This document shows positions 1-7,623 of a stretch of DNA of 64,000 nucleotides, in pieces (position 1 is the stretch's first letter; every line of letters begins with the position of its first letter). The stretch is from Streptococcus infantis SK970 (GTDB lineage: Bacteria; Bacillota; Bacilli; Lactobacillales; Streptococcaceae). The translations under genes and the position numbers were made by a program. The DNA is taken from contig AFUT01000003.1 in assembly GCA_000223255.2 (NCBI GenBank), forward strand, positions 186,001 through 250,000, given 5' to 3'. The notes beneath the pieces are model-generated. The model was not told the DNA's origin. It did no database searches and saw nothing but the letters and a program-made list of their open reading frames with translations.

Positions 1-308
1 AGTTCAATCTTCTCTTCACCAACTTCGTAGTGATTGGTTTGAATGATAAACTCTTGCATACCCATAGGTGTTGGAATATAGGCCAAACTATCAGATTCCT
101 TTAGAAAACGCATGATAGTCTTGGGATTTGAGAAACGCGTCATGACTAGCTCTTCTTCCTGAAACTTAATCACAACCTTTTCTTGCTCTTCATTGTAGAA
201 AAGAAGATAGGAAAACTCACCCTTTTCACGTAGTTCTACATCATAAAGCTGATCGACGACTTCCAACTGGTCATCAAACTGAATTTTATTTCTCATTCGA
301 ATCTTCAC
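1..308 (-). CDS. DUF1934 (YwiB-like) protein, 3' end cut by window edge
   Basis: Reading leftward from a GTG at 306-308 there is an open frame of about 102 codons that runs off the left edge. It begins VKIRMRNKIQFDDQLEVVDQ and contains FSYLLFYNEEQEKVVIKFQ. This matches my memory of the small DUF1934/YwiB family, a beta-barrel fold of unknown function that sits near the HD hydrolase gene in streptococci. The GTG is preferred because AGAGG lies about 7 bases upstream. An ATG four codons further in (294-296) is the alternative. It is divergent from the next gene with only 72 bases between the two start codons. No biochemical role can be assigned. Confidence 0.72.
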   Translation of the reverse strand, partial: MKIRMRNKIQFDDQLEVVDQLYDVELREKGEFSYLLFYNEEQEKVVIKFQEEELVMTRFSNPKTIMRFLKESDSLAYIPTPMGMQEFIIQTNHYEVGEEKIE

Positions 309-344
309 ATCAAATCCTCTTTCTTCTCACTTATCCCTACTATT

Positions 345-374
345 TTACCAAAAAGCCTAGGAATTTGCTATAAT
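345..374 (+). promoter_or_regulatory. Extended -10 promoter giving a leaderless HD-protein mRNA
   Basis: TATAAT at 369-374 is preceded by TG one base upstream (an extended -10). A weak -35, TTACCA at 345-350, lies 18 bases before it. With the standard spacing the transcript would begin at 381, the A of the ATG. No Shine-Dalgarno sequence is present in the six bases between the -10 element and the ATG. Confidence 0.65.
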
Positions 375-380
375 GGTCTT

Positions 381-1685
381 ATGAATGAAAAAGTATTTCG
401 TGACCCTGTTCACAACTATATCCACGTTAACAATCAAGTCATTTATGACCTGATCAATACAAAAGAATTTCAACGGCTTCGTCGCATCAAACAGCTTGGA
501 ACATCTAGCTATACTTTCCATGGTGGAGAGCATAGTCGTTTTTCTCACTGTTTGGGTGTCTATGAAATTGCTCGTCAAATCACTGAAATTTTTGAGGAGA
601 AATATCCTGAGGAATGGGATTCTAACGAATCTCTCTTAACCATGACTGCAGCTCTTCTCCACGACCTCGGACATGGTGCCTACTCTCATACTTTTGAAAA
701 TCTCTTTGACACTGACCATGAAGCAATTACCCAGGAAATAATTCAAAGTCCTGAAACAGAGATTCATCAGGTTCTTCTACAGGTGGCGCCAGATTTTCCA
801 AAAAAAGTAGCCAGCGTTATTGATCACACTTATCCAAATAAACAAGTGGTTCAGCTAATTTCGAGTCAGATTGATGCAGACCGTATGGACTATCTCCTAC
901 GCGACTCCTACTTCACCGGTGCTTTTTATGGCCAGTTCGATCTAACACGTATTCTTCGTGTCATTCGTCCTGTTGAAAATGGCATCGCCTTTCAGCGTAA
1001 TGGGATGCATGCCATCGAGGATTATGTACTCAGTCGTTACCAGATGTATATGCAGGTTTATTTCCACCCAGCCACACGCGCCATGGAAGTCCTTCTGCAA
1101 AATCTTCTCAAACGTGCCAAAGAACTCTATCCTGAAAATAAGGAATTCTTTGCCCTTACATCCCCACATCTACTGCCATTTTTTGAGAAAAACGTTAGCT
1201 TGTCTGACTATCTAGCACTAGACGACGGGGTTATGAATACCTATTTCCAACTCTGGATGACTAGTACAGATAAAATTCTAGCCGACCTTTCCCAACGTTT
1301 TATCAATCGTAAGGTCTTCAAATCTATTACTTTTTCTGAGGACGACCAAGACCTGCTTGGAATCATGCGAAATTTCGTAGAAGAAATTGGTTTTGACCCT
1401 AACTATTACACAGCTATTCATAAGAATTTTGACCTTCCTTACGATATTTATCGACCAGAGTCTGAAAATCCTAGAACACAAATTGAGATTGTCCAAAAAA
1501 ATGGTGAACTGGCAGAACTTTCTAGCCTATCTCCTATCGTTCAATCTCTTGCAGGGAGCCGTCATGGTGACAACCGCTTCTACTTCCCGAAAGAAATGCT
1601 TAAGCAAAACAGTATTTTCACTAGTATCATTCAACAATTTTCACATTTGATTGAGAATGATCATTTCACTCCAGATAAGAAATAA
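381..1685 (+). CDS. HD-domain phosphohydrolase (YwfO / dNTPase-like)
   Basis: A cytoplasmic protein of 434 residues in the HD superfamily of metal-dependent phosphohydrolases, related to dNTP triphosphohydrolases and B. subtilis YwfO. The N-terminus (DPVHNYIHV) is typical of the family. Metal ligands are visible: HGGEHSRFSH supplies H51 and H56, ALLHDLGHGAYSH supplies the HD pair at 94-95, and a conserved Asp lies in QIDADRMDYLLRDS near residue 165. The physiological substrate is not shown by sequence; hydrolysis of dNTPs or related nucleotides is inferred from the family. The Cof phosphatase gene starts 12 bases downstream, so the two are probably one operon. The start codon appears to be the first transcribed base (see promoter). 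Confidence 0.88.
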   Translation: MNEKVFRDPVHNYIHVNNQVIYDLINTKEFQRLRRIKQLGTSSYTFHGGEHSRFSHCLGVYEIARQITEIFEEKYPEEWDSNESLLTMTAALLHDLGHGAYSHTFENLFDTDHEAITQEIIQSPETEIHQVLLQVAPDFPKKVASVIDHTYPNKQVVQLISSQIDADRMDYLLRDSYFTGAFYGQFDLTRILRVIRPVENGIAFQRNGMHAIEDYVLSRYQMYMQVYFHPATRAMEVLLQNLLKRAKELYPENKEFFALTSPHLLPFFEKNVSLSDYLALDDGVMNTYFQLWMTSTDKILADLSQRFINRKVFKSITFSEDDQDLLGIMRNFVEEIGFDPNYYTAIHKNFDLPYDIYRPESENPRTQIEIVQKNGELAELSSLSPIVQSLAGSRHGDNRFYFPKEMLKQNSIFTSIIQQFSHLIENDHFTPDKK

Positions 1686-1697
1686 CAGAGGAAATTT

Positions 1698-2504
1698 ATG
1701 AGTATAAAACTAATCGCCGTTGATATTGATGGTACCCTAGTTAATAGTAAAAAAGAAATTACTCCAGAAGTTTTTGCAGCTATCCAAGATGCCAAAGCAG
1801 CTGGAGTCAAGGTTGTCATTGCAACAGGACGCCCCATTGCTGGTGTTGCCAAACTCCTTGACGACTTGCAGTTGAGAGACGAAGGTGACTATGTAGTGAC
1901 CTTCAACGGTGCCCTTGTTCAGGAAACTGCTACAGGACATGAAATTATCAGCGAATCCTTGACTTACGAGGACTATCTGGATATGGAATTTCTCAGCCGT
2001 AAACTTGGAGTCCACATGCATGCAATTACCAAGGACGGCATCTACACTGCCAATCGCAATATCGGAAAATACACCGTACACGAGTCAACCCTCGTCAGCA
2101 TGCCAATTTTTTACCGTACACCTGAAGAGATGGCTGATAAAGAAATCGTCAAATGTATGTTTATCGACGAACCAGAAATTCTAGATGCTGCTATTGATAA
2201 GATTCCAGCAGAATTTTACGAACGTTACTCCATCAACAAATCTGCTCCATTTTACCTAGAACTCCTTAAAAAGGATGTAGACAAGGGGTCTGCTATCACT
2301 CACCTAGCTGAGAAACTTGGACTAAGTAAGGATGAAACCATGGCGATCGGTGACGAAGAAAATGACCGTGCCATGCTCGAAGTCGTTGGCAACCCCGTTG
2401 TTATGGAAAATGGAAATCCAGAACTCAAAAAAATCGCCAAATACATTACCAAAACAAATGATGAATCAGGCGTTGCCCATGCTATTCGAACTTGGGTCTT
2501 GTAA
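1698..2504 (+). CDS. Cof-type HAD sugar-phosphate phosphatase (YidA-like)
   Basis: A 268-residue member of the haloacid dehalogenase superfamily, class IIB (Cof/YidA). Motif I is VDIDGTLV with the nucleophile D9 and acid D11. Motif II is the ATGRP region. Motif III/IV is the GDEENDRAML loop near residues 216-225, which holds the Mg ion. A C2-type cap lies between them. Such enzymes dephosphorylate small phosphosugars or flavin precursors with broad specificity, so the true substrate is unknown. It has a good ribosome site (GAGG, 7 bases before ATG), follows the HD gene after 12 bases, and ends at a strong terminator. Confidence 0.88.
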   Translation: MSIKLIAVDIDGTLVNSKKEITPEVFAAIQDAKAAGVKVVIATGRPIAGVAKLLDDLQLRDEGDYVVTFNGALVQETATGHEIISESLTYEDYLDMEFLSRKLGVHMHAITKDGIYTANRNIGKYTVHESTLVSMPIFYRTPEEMADKEIVKCMFIDEPEILDAAIDKIPAEFYERYSINKSAPFYLELLKKDVDKGSAITHLAEKLGLSKDETMAIGDEENDRAMLEVVGNPVVMENGNPELKKIAKYITKTNDESGVAHAIRTWVL

Positions 2505-2507
2505 CAT

Positions 2508-2536
2508 TAAAAACCACTCTCTTGAGTGGTTTTTTT
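2508..2536 (+). terminator. Rho-independent terminator after the Cof phosphatase gene
   Basis: The stem AAACCACTC / GAGTGGTTT with a four-base loop is followed by a T run. Confidence 0.9.
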
Positions 2537-2545
2537 CTATATTAG

Positions 2546-2617
2546 TGCCCCCTGCAGGAATCGAACCTGCAACTACTCCTTAGGAGGGAGTTGTTATATC
2601 CATTGAACTAAGGGAGC
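2546..2617 (-). tRNA. tRNA-Arg, anticodon CCU
   Basis: A 72-base cloverleaf on the minus strand. The acceptor stem GCTCCCT pairs with AGGGGGC, the T arm is GCAGG-TTCGATT-CCTGC, and the anticodon stem ACTCC/GGAGT encloses the loop CTCCTAA, giving anticodon CCT. The CCA end is not encoded. Its 5' end lies directly after the T tract of the rplS terminator, leaving no room for a promoter of its own. Confidence 0.95.
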
Positions 2618-2620
2618 TAG

Positions 2621-2652
2621 AGAAAAACTCCGCCTTACAGCAGAGTTTTTTA
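2621..2652 (-). terminator. Hairpin with U tract between rplS and tRNA-Arg
   Basis: On the minus strand AAAAACTC and GAGTTTTT flank a 12-base loop, giving a terminator-like structure. Transcription must pass it to make the tRNA unless a cryptic promoter exists, so it may act as a partial terminator or a processing site. Confidence 0.75.
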
Positions 2653-2657
2653 TCGAA

Positions 2658-3005
2658 TTAACGACGGATTTCTTTGATACGAGCTGCCTTACCTTGAAGT
2701 GCACGCAAGTAGTACAATTTCGCACGACGTACTTTACCGTAACGAACAACTTCGATCTTTTCAACACGTGGAGTGTGGATTGGGAAGATACGTTCAACAC
2801 CTACACCGTTAGAGATTTTACGAACCGTGTAGTTTTCTGAGATGCCAGCACCTTTACGTGCAATAACAACACCTTCAAAAATCTGAACACGTTCACGGTT
2901 TCCTTCGACAACTTTCGCGTGTACACGAACAGTGTCACCAGGACGGAATGATGGGATATCAGTACGAAGTTGACCTTCAGTCAAGCTTTGGATTAATGGA
3001 TTCAT
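2658..3005 (-). CDS. rplS: 50S ribosomal protein L19
   Basis: The 115-residue protein begins [18 protein letters not shown] and contains [16 protein letters not shown] and [11 protein letters not shown], the hallmarks of bacterial L19, which sits at the interface of the two ribosomal subunits. Its length is normal for the family. A clear SD (AGGAG) lies 6 bases before the ATG. It is preceded by a structured leader of about 110 bases that probably mediates autoregulation, and followed by a terminator hairpin and tRNA-Arg. The same gene order (rplS beside a fluC pair and chorismate mutase) is known from S. pneumoniae. Confidence 0.97.
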   Translation of the reverse strand: MNPLIQSLTEGQLRTDIPSFRPGDTVRVHAKVVEGNRERVQIFEGVVIARKGAGISENYTVRKISNGVGVERIFPIHTPRVEKIEVVRYGKVRRAKLYYLRALQGKAARIKEIRR

Positions 3006-3006
3006 T

Positions 3007-3115
3007 TTATTCTCCTATCTTTGTCAATCTTGAGGAATCTTCCTCAGCGGATAAACTGTATTTTTGTATGTCCATTACACACAAGATACAGTTTACCAAA
3101 TTTCCACAAAAAGTA
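3007..3115 (-). promoter_or_regulatory. Candidate L19 (rplS) mRNA leader and promoter
   Basis: The extended -10 TGC-TATAAA (minus strand, 3122-3130) predicts a start near 3115. The leader holds a long stem between 3086-3095 and 3052-3061 (TAAACTGTAT / ATACAGTTTA, ten pairs) and a perfect hairpin TGAGGAA-GA-TTCCTCA at 3031-3046 just before the ribosome site. An L19 leader family upstream of rplS is known in Firmicutes. Assignment to that family is inference from position and structure. The -10 overlaps the end of the upstream fluC gene. Confidence 0.6.
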
Positions 3116-3122
3116 AAGAAAT

Positions 3123-3451
3123 TTATAGCAGAATTCCTAAAAAATCGCTACTAAACCTCCTAAGTAAGTTAAGAGAAAATAGCTGTAAAACACCTTCTTG
3201 TCACTAAGCAGTCTCTGTAGCTCATCATTCAAAGTTGAAAAAGTCGTCAAACCACCACAAAAACCCGTTGCAAGAATAAGATAGACTTCTTTTGACTCCA
3301 CATGGTTATAGCATAATCCAATCAAGAAACAACCTAGAAGATTGGCTATGAGTGTTCCTAGTGGTATTATGAAATCTTTATTATAACGAGAAAAGAAATA
3401 ACGAACTAGGGCACCAAGCCCACAAGCGATTGTAAGATAGACGATTACCAT
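3123..3451 (-). CDS. fluC: Fluoride channel FluC/CrcB (second of pair), C-terminal frameshift
   Basis: A small four-helix membrane protein of the CrcB/Fluc family, which exports fluoride as a dual-topology dimer. The signature GFCGGLTTFST is present near residues 63-73, and GTLIANLLGCFLIG holds the conserved Asn. As read, translation stops after GGLVAIF (stop at 3137-3139, 104 residues). Adding one A to the run of six at 3139-3144 extends it to end AIFLGILL at 3123, giving 109 residues, the length I remember for the pneumococcal protein. It overlaps the upstream fluC by 7 bases, so the two are translated together. Confidence 0.85.
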
Positions 3452-3819
3452 TTCTTCCTCCCCAAGTAGTAAGCCAAGAAAAGTCCTCCGCCAATGCTCA
3501 AGACTAGGTAGATTACCAAGCTCAAATAACGGCCAGTATCCAGCAATTTCACAGCATCTAACATGAGACTAGAAAAGGTTGTTAAACCACCACAGAAGCC
3601 CGTACCGAGTGCTAGAATAAGGCCTTTACTTGTTCCTTTAAAAACCAGAAAACCTTTTACAAGATACACTAGAAGGAAAATCCCTAGATAATTGACAATC
3701 AGTGTGCCCCAAGGGAAGTCTGGACTAGACGGCAACCATCTCGAAATCTGAAAACGCACAATTCCTCCCAGCATAGCAGCTAGAAAGATTCCTAGAGGGT
3801 AAAATTTTTCTTTTTTCAT
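3445..3819 (-). CDS. fluC: Fluoride channel FluC/CrcB (first of pair)
   Basis: A 124-residue paralogue of the next gene, with four predicted membrane helices, the GFCGGLTTFSS signature near residue 75-85, and the GTLIVNYLGIFLL segment. Tandem fluC genes are common in Gram-positive bacteria, where the two subunits are thought to form a heterodimer with fixed opposite topology. The gene overlaps chorismate mutase by 4 bases upstream and the partner fluC by 7 bases downstream. I see no fluoride riboswitch in the upstream region, so expression is probably constitutive with the aroQ promoter. Confidence 0.9.
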   Translation of the reverse strand: MKKEKFYPLGIFLAAMLGGIVRFQISRWLPSSPDFPWGTLIVNYLGIFLLVYLVKGFLVFKGTSKGLILALGTGFCGGLTTFSSLMLDAVKLLDTGRYLSLVIYLVLSIGGGLFLAYYLGRKKW

Positions 3820-4082
3820 TTGATTGTTTTATCCTGATAATCACGTGAACGTTTGAGAATATCTGAAAAAGTTACAACAATCGTTTCTTCGTACTTTTTA
3901 TTGCTGACGCGATTTCTGACTTTTTCAAAGATAGCTTCTTCTCTTTTGGTATCCAAGATTGGTTTTCCTGTAGACTTTTTATAAGCAACTACACCCTCAA
4001 CTAGATGCATTCTTTCTTCTAAAAGTTGGACGATTTGGTCATCGATTTTGTCAATTTCTTGTCTAATAATATCTAAGTCCAT
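3816..4082 (-). CDS. Chorismate mutase, AroQ class
   Basis: An 88-residue all-helical protein that converts chorismate to prephenate for phenylalanine and tyrosine synthesis. It begins MDLDIIRQEIDKIDDQIVQL and includes RMHLVEGVVAYKK and ILDTKREEAIFEKV, the typical AroQ helix 1 arginine and later Lys/Arg residues that bind the substrate carboxylates. Its size matches monofunctional class II chorismate mutases, with no fused dehydratase or dehydrogenase. It is the first gene of a translationally coupled unit with two fluoride channels. The -10-like TACAAT about 25-30 bases before the ATG may be its promoter. Confidence 0.88.
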   Translation of the reverse strand: MDLDIIRQEIDKIDDQIVQLLEERMHLVEGVVAYKKSTGKPILDTKREEAIFEKVRNRVSNKKYEETIVVTFSDILKRSRDYQDKTIK

Positions 4083-4154
4083 AGTGTTTCCTTTTTATTT
4101 GAATTATTGTACCAAAAAAGCACTAAATAGGCTAGTAAAATCCTAATCCTAGTT

Positions 4155-4190
4155 AATAAAAACTGCACTGACTTACCCAATCAGTGCAAC
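4155..4190 (-). terminator. Terminator of the flavodoxin gene
   Basis: On the minus strand the stem GCACTGA / TCAGTGC with a nine-base loop is followed by a T run, just after the flavodoxin stop codon. Confidence 0.85.
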
Positions 4191-4196
4191 AATCTA

Positions 4197-4640
4197 TTAT
4201 CCAACTTTAGCAGCTAATTCTTCTGCGAATTGCTCCAAGCGTTCAATATCTTCTTCCTCGGCAGAAAGGTCAACTTTAACGCACTCTGAACCCTTTTCAG
4301 CTCCAGTAGCTACAAATACTCGGTCGAAGTCATCAACAGCCTTACAGAATTCATCGTAGAAAGTATCACCTGATCCAACTACACCATAGATTTTACCACT
4401 CAAGTTAAGATCTGCTAGATCTTCGTAGAAGTCCATCATCTCATCTGGAAGCTCACCATCACCGTATGTGTAGGTTGCAACGATTGCAAGATCTGCTTCT
4501 AAAAAGTCAGAAGCATCAACAGTTGTACACTCATCAACATCGACATCCAAACCTAATTCTCGTAATTTATCTGCTACAATATCAGCGATTTCTTCAGTAT
4601 TTCCTGTCATACTGGCAAATACAATTTTTGCTAATGCCAT
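4197..4640 (-). CDS. Flavodoxin
   Basis: A 147-residue acidic electron carrier of the short-chain flavodoxin family. The FMN phosphate loop is visible as ASMTGNTEEIAD at residues 9-20. The second and third FMN loops are TYTYGDGELPDE near residues 57-68 and GSGDTFYDEFC near residues 91-101. It is strongly acidic near the C-terminus, as usual. The ATG is preceded by GAGGA at good spacing. It is monocistronic: a terminator follows directly, and the next gene upstream runs in the opposite direction. The redox partner is not evident from the context. Confidence 0.93.
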   Translation of the reverse strand: MALAKIVFASMTGNTEEIADIVADKLRELGLDVDVDECTTVDASDFLEADLAIVATYTYGDGELPDEMMDFYEDLADLNLSGKIYGVVGSGDTFYDEFCKAVDDFDRVFVATGAEKGSECVKVDLSAEEEDIERLEQFAEELAAKVG

Positions 4641-4743
4641 AAGGTCCTCCTCAATTTATCTTCCTCCATTATATCACAGATTTTTCATTTTAAAAATAAA
4701 AACTCTTGTGCTACAATTATATGAGAAAGAATTGAGGTTATTT

Positions 4744-5680
4744 ATGGAAATTTGCCATCAAATTTTAGAACAAATTAAAAATTACGATACAATTATTATT
4801 CACCGTCACATGAGAGCAGATCCCGATGCTTTGGGAAGTCAAGTTGGTCTTAAAGAACTGCTCCAGTATAATTTCCCTGATAAAAATATTAAAGTTGTTG
4901 GCTATGATTTGCCTACTTTAACATGGCTAGCCAAAATGGATGAGGTAGAAGATCAAGAATTTGAAGGTGCACTTGCCATTATCTGTGATACTGCAAATAC
5001 AGCGCGCATTGATGATAAACGTTATCTTAATGCTGAGACAATTATCAAAATTGACCACCATCCAAATGATGAAGTCTACGGTGATCTAGTTTGGGTAGAT
5101 ACTAATTCTAGCAGTGCGAGTGAAATGATTGCTCTCTTTGCTGAAGCAACTAACTTAGAATTGTCCGACTACGCTGCTAAAATGCTCTGCGCTGGAATTA
5201 TTGGTGATACCGGCCGTTTCCTCTACCCTTCTACTTCTGCACGTACGCTTCGTATTGCAAGTCAACTCAGAGAACATAACTTTGACTACGCTGAATTAAC
5301 TCGTAAAATGGATATTATGAGCTTTAAGATTGCCAAACTCCAGGGTTATGTCTATGATCACTTAGAAGTTGATGAAAATGGTGCTGCTCGTGTCATTCTT
5401 ACTCAAGAAATTTTGAAGAAATATGACGTTACTGATGCTGAAACAGCAGCCATCGTTGGCGCTCCAGGACGTATTGATACTGTCAGCCTTTGGGGAATCT
5501 TTGTGGAGCAATCAGATGGTCACTATCGTGTACGTCTTCGTAGTAAATTTGTTCCAATCAACGGAGTTGCTAAAGAACATGACGGCGGTGGACATCCACT
5601 TGCCAGCGGAGCAAATTCTTATAGTGTAGAAGAGAATGAGCTTATCTACCAAAATTAAAAACTTACTGAAAAATAGATAA
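4744..5680 (+). CDS. DHH/DHHA1 phosphoesterase (NrnA/PAP phosphatase type), 3' end frameshifted
   Basis: A bifunctional oligoribonuclease/PAP phosphatase-type protein of the DHH family. These enzymes degrade short RNA or pApA and in streptococci act downstream of c-di-AMP phosphodiesterase. DHH-family metal motifs are visible: RADPDALGS near residues 24-32, a CDTANTARI segment, IDHHPNDE near 104-111 and GDTGRFLYP. The DHHA1 domain ends in GGGHPLASGA. The start at 4744 is chosen because TTGAGG precedes it; a GTG at 4708 is in frame but lacks a site. As read it stops at 5658 (304 residues). Two extra A bases in the runs at 5651-5654 and 5657-5661 would give an end KLKNLLKNR at 5680. Confidence 0.85.
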
Positions 5681-5772
5681 AAAGCTTGCCAAACTTTTCA
5701 GAATCTGATAGACTAGTATGGTAACAATCTATGGCTCGCAAAGAGACCATGGCAGAAAGGAAATATTGCAAA

Positions 5773-6015
5773 ATGAAAAAAGATATCCATCCAGAATATC
5801 GCCCAGTTGTCTTCATGGACACAACTACTGGTTACCAATTCCTTAGCGGTTCAACAAAACGCTCTAACGAAACTGTTGAGTTCGAAGGCGAAACTTACCC
5901 ATTGATCCGTGTGGAAATTTCATCAGACTCACACCCATTCTACACTGGACGTCAAAAGTTCACTCAAGCAGATGGACGCGTGGATCGTTTCAACAAAAAA
6001 TACGGTCTCAAATAA
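5773..6015 (+). CDS. rpmE2: 50S ribosomal protein L31 type B
   Basis: An 80-residue L31 starting [20 protein letters not shown]. It has no cysteines, so it is the zinc-independent (C-minus, type B) form. Type B forms can replace zinc-binding L31 under zinc limitation, but many streptococci carry only this version. An in-frame ATG lies upstream at 5731, but AAAGGAA sits at the right distance from 5773 and family members begin MKKDIHP. It is followed by a strong terminator. Confidence 0.95.
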
Positions 6016-6045
6016 TCAACCGCATCACTTGCATAAGGTTGAACG

Positions 6046-6076
6046 AAAACAACTCCAATTCGGAGTTGTTTTTTGT
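6046..6076 (+). terminator. Terminator of rpmE2
   Basis: The stem AACAACTCC / GGAGTTGTT is followed by a T run. Confidence 0.9.
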
Positions 6077-6170
6077 TGCTTTCATTAGAGTCATTGATGA
6101 TGATTTCAAATGTAGCCCGACTATAAGTACTAGTTTATCTTCTCCTGCTACTTTCATGCCCCTTATACAC

Positions 6171-6220
6171 AAAAAAGCCTGTCACACAAGCTCAAATGCT
6201 TGATATAACAGGCTTTTTAT
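6171..6220 (-). terminator. Terminator of the HU gene
   Basis: AAAAAGCCTGT and ACAGGCTTTTT flank a long loop that itself contains an AAGC/GCTT pairing. It lies just after the HU stop codon. Confidence 0.85.
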
Positions 6221-6227
6221 AAAATTA

Positions 6228-6503
6228 TTATTTAACTGCTTCTTTAAGAGCTTTACCAGCTTTGAATGCTGGAACTTTAGAAGCTTTGATTTTGATTTCT
6301 TTACCAGTTTGTGGGTTGCGACCTTTACGAGCTGCACGTTTACGAACTTCGAAGTTACCAAAACCGATCAATTGAACTTTTTCACCAGCTGAAAGGAATT
6401 CAGTTACAGCTGCGAATACAGCGTCAACTGCTGCTGCTGAATCTTTCTTAGTCAATTCTGTAGCTTCTGCTACTTTAGCGATCAAATCTTGTTTGTTTGC
6501 CAT
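6228..6503 (-). CDS. hup: DNA-binding protein HU
   Basis: A 91-residue histone-like protein beginning [20 protein letters not shown], with the DNA-binding arm region [20 protein letters not shown] near residues 47-66. It compacts and bends DNA as a dimer and is the only HU paralogue in streptococci. The start at 6503 is chosen over an upstream ATG (6539) because GGAGG lies 9 bases before it and the family begins MANK. Codon use is strongly biased, as for a highly expressed gene. In pneumococcus the gene is called hlpA. Confidence 0.96.
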   Translation of the reverse strand: MANKQDLIAKVAEATELTKKDSAAAVDAVFAAVTEFLSAGEKVQLIGFGNFEVRKRAARKGRNPQTGKEIKIKASKVPAFKAGKALKEAVK

Positions 6504-6611
6504 GTTAATGAATCCTCCAAAATTATTTCTAATTAACACTTATAATCATAACCTAAAATTCCTTTTAGGTCAAGTCAAAAACACCTTTTATTTCAATTTT
6601 TCCTGATTTTT

Positions 6612-7447
6612 TTAGGAATTATAGCGAATTAAGATTGCCCAGGCGTTTTCTCCGGTGTGAGTTTGGATAATTGAGCCTGTTTCTAGGACTGAAATCGGTT
6701 TTTCAACGTAAGGTTGTAGTACAGCTTTCATCTCGTTTGCAAATTCATTTGTACCTGCATAAGAAATACCAATCTCAGCTACTGATCTATTTGCTAGAGT
6801 GGCTACTAACTCATCCAACCATTTCTTAAAGGTTTTTGAACCACGTCCTTTGACAATCGGTTGAAGTTCATGGTCCTTCATTTGCATAACAACTCGAATA
6901 TTAAGGAGAGAGCTTAGCAAACCTGTAACACGACCAATGCGGCCACCTTTTACAAGATTTTCCAAAGTAGACACACCGATGTAGAGTTCTGTGTTCTTTT
7001 TACGTCCTCTACATGGGCTAGAATGGTTTCAAGATCTTTTCCTTCTTGAGCTAGTTTCGCTGCCTCTACAACCTGGAACTTCAAGGCCTGATCTGTAAAT
7101 GAACTATCCAAAACAGTGACATCTGCTGTTGATAGACTTGCACCTTGACGAGCCGCTTCTACTGTTCCTGATAAAGCATGGGACATGTGGATAGCCAAAA
7201 TCTGACTACCATCCTTGCCCAAGTCTTCAAAAATCTCTGCAAAGAGTCCAACTGGTGGTTGACTAGTCTTAGGAAGATTTTTACTAGCTTGCATCAAGCG
7301 AAGAAATTCTCCTTCTTCAAGATCTGCATCTGAATACAGGACACTATCAATCATTACAGATAAAGGAACAATCGTAATATCTAATTCTTTGACCACTTCT
7401 GGTTCAATAGTAACAGAAGAGTCCGTTACAATTTTTACTTTTGTCAT
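6612..7447 (-). pseudogene. DegV family fatty-acid-binding protein, frameshifted in this sequence
   Basis: The two frames 7447-6950 and 6974-6612 join into one DegV protein of 278 residues when one base is added to the T run at 6997-7001 ([20 protein letters not shown]). The first part starts [19 protein letters not shown] and has the DegV ligand-loop motif [13 protein letters not shown]. The second has [14 protein letters not shown]. DegV/FakB proteins bind a fatty acid so that FakA can phosphorylate it; whether this paralogue serves FakA is unknown. The break is a single missing base in a homopolymer, as in many genes here, so the gene is probably intact in the organism. Upstream SD is weak. 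Confidence 0.85.
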
Positions 7448-7584
7448 ATTTCAAATCTTTCTATTTCATGAATTTTAATGATTCAACTTAACTATAACAA
7501 TTATAACAAAAAATTATCAAAAATTCATACAATATCTATTTATTTTAGAGCTTATTCCCTATTTATTTTTAAAAAAGTTTACAA

Positions 7585-7612
7585 AAAATAACCGCCCCTT
7601 TTCAGGCGATTA
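7585..7612 (-). terminator. Terminator of the TPR gene
   Basis: On the minus strand AATCGCC pairs with GGCGGTT (one wobble) around AAAAGG-like loop bases, followed by TATTTTTT. Confidence 0.75.
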
Positions 7613-7623
7613 TTATGAATATC

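Noticed and set aside
4083..4196. Fluoride riboswitch upstream of aroQ-fluC-fluC
   Set aside because: The region contains the flavodoxin terminator and a simple promoter; the conserved riboswitch core was not seen on the minus strand.
6612..7447. Two adjacent DegV genes
   Set aside because: They are the N- and C-terminal halves of one protein, joined at a T run.
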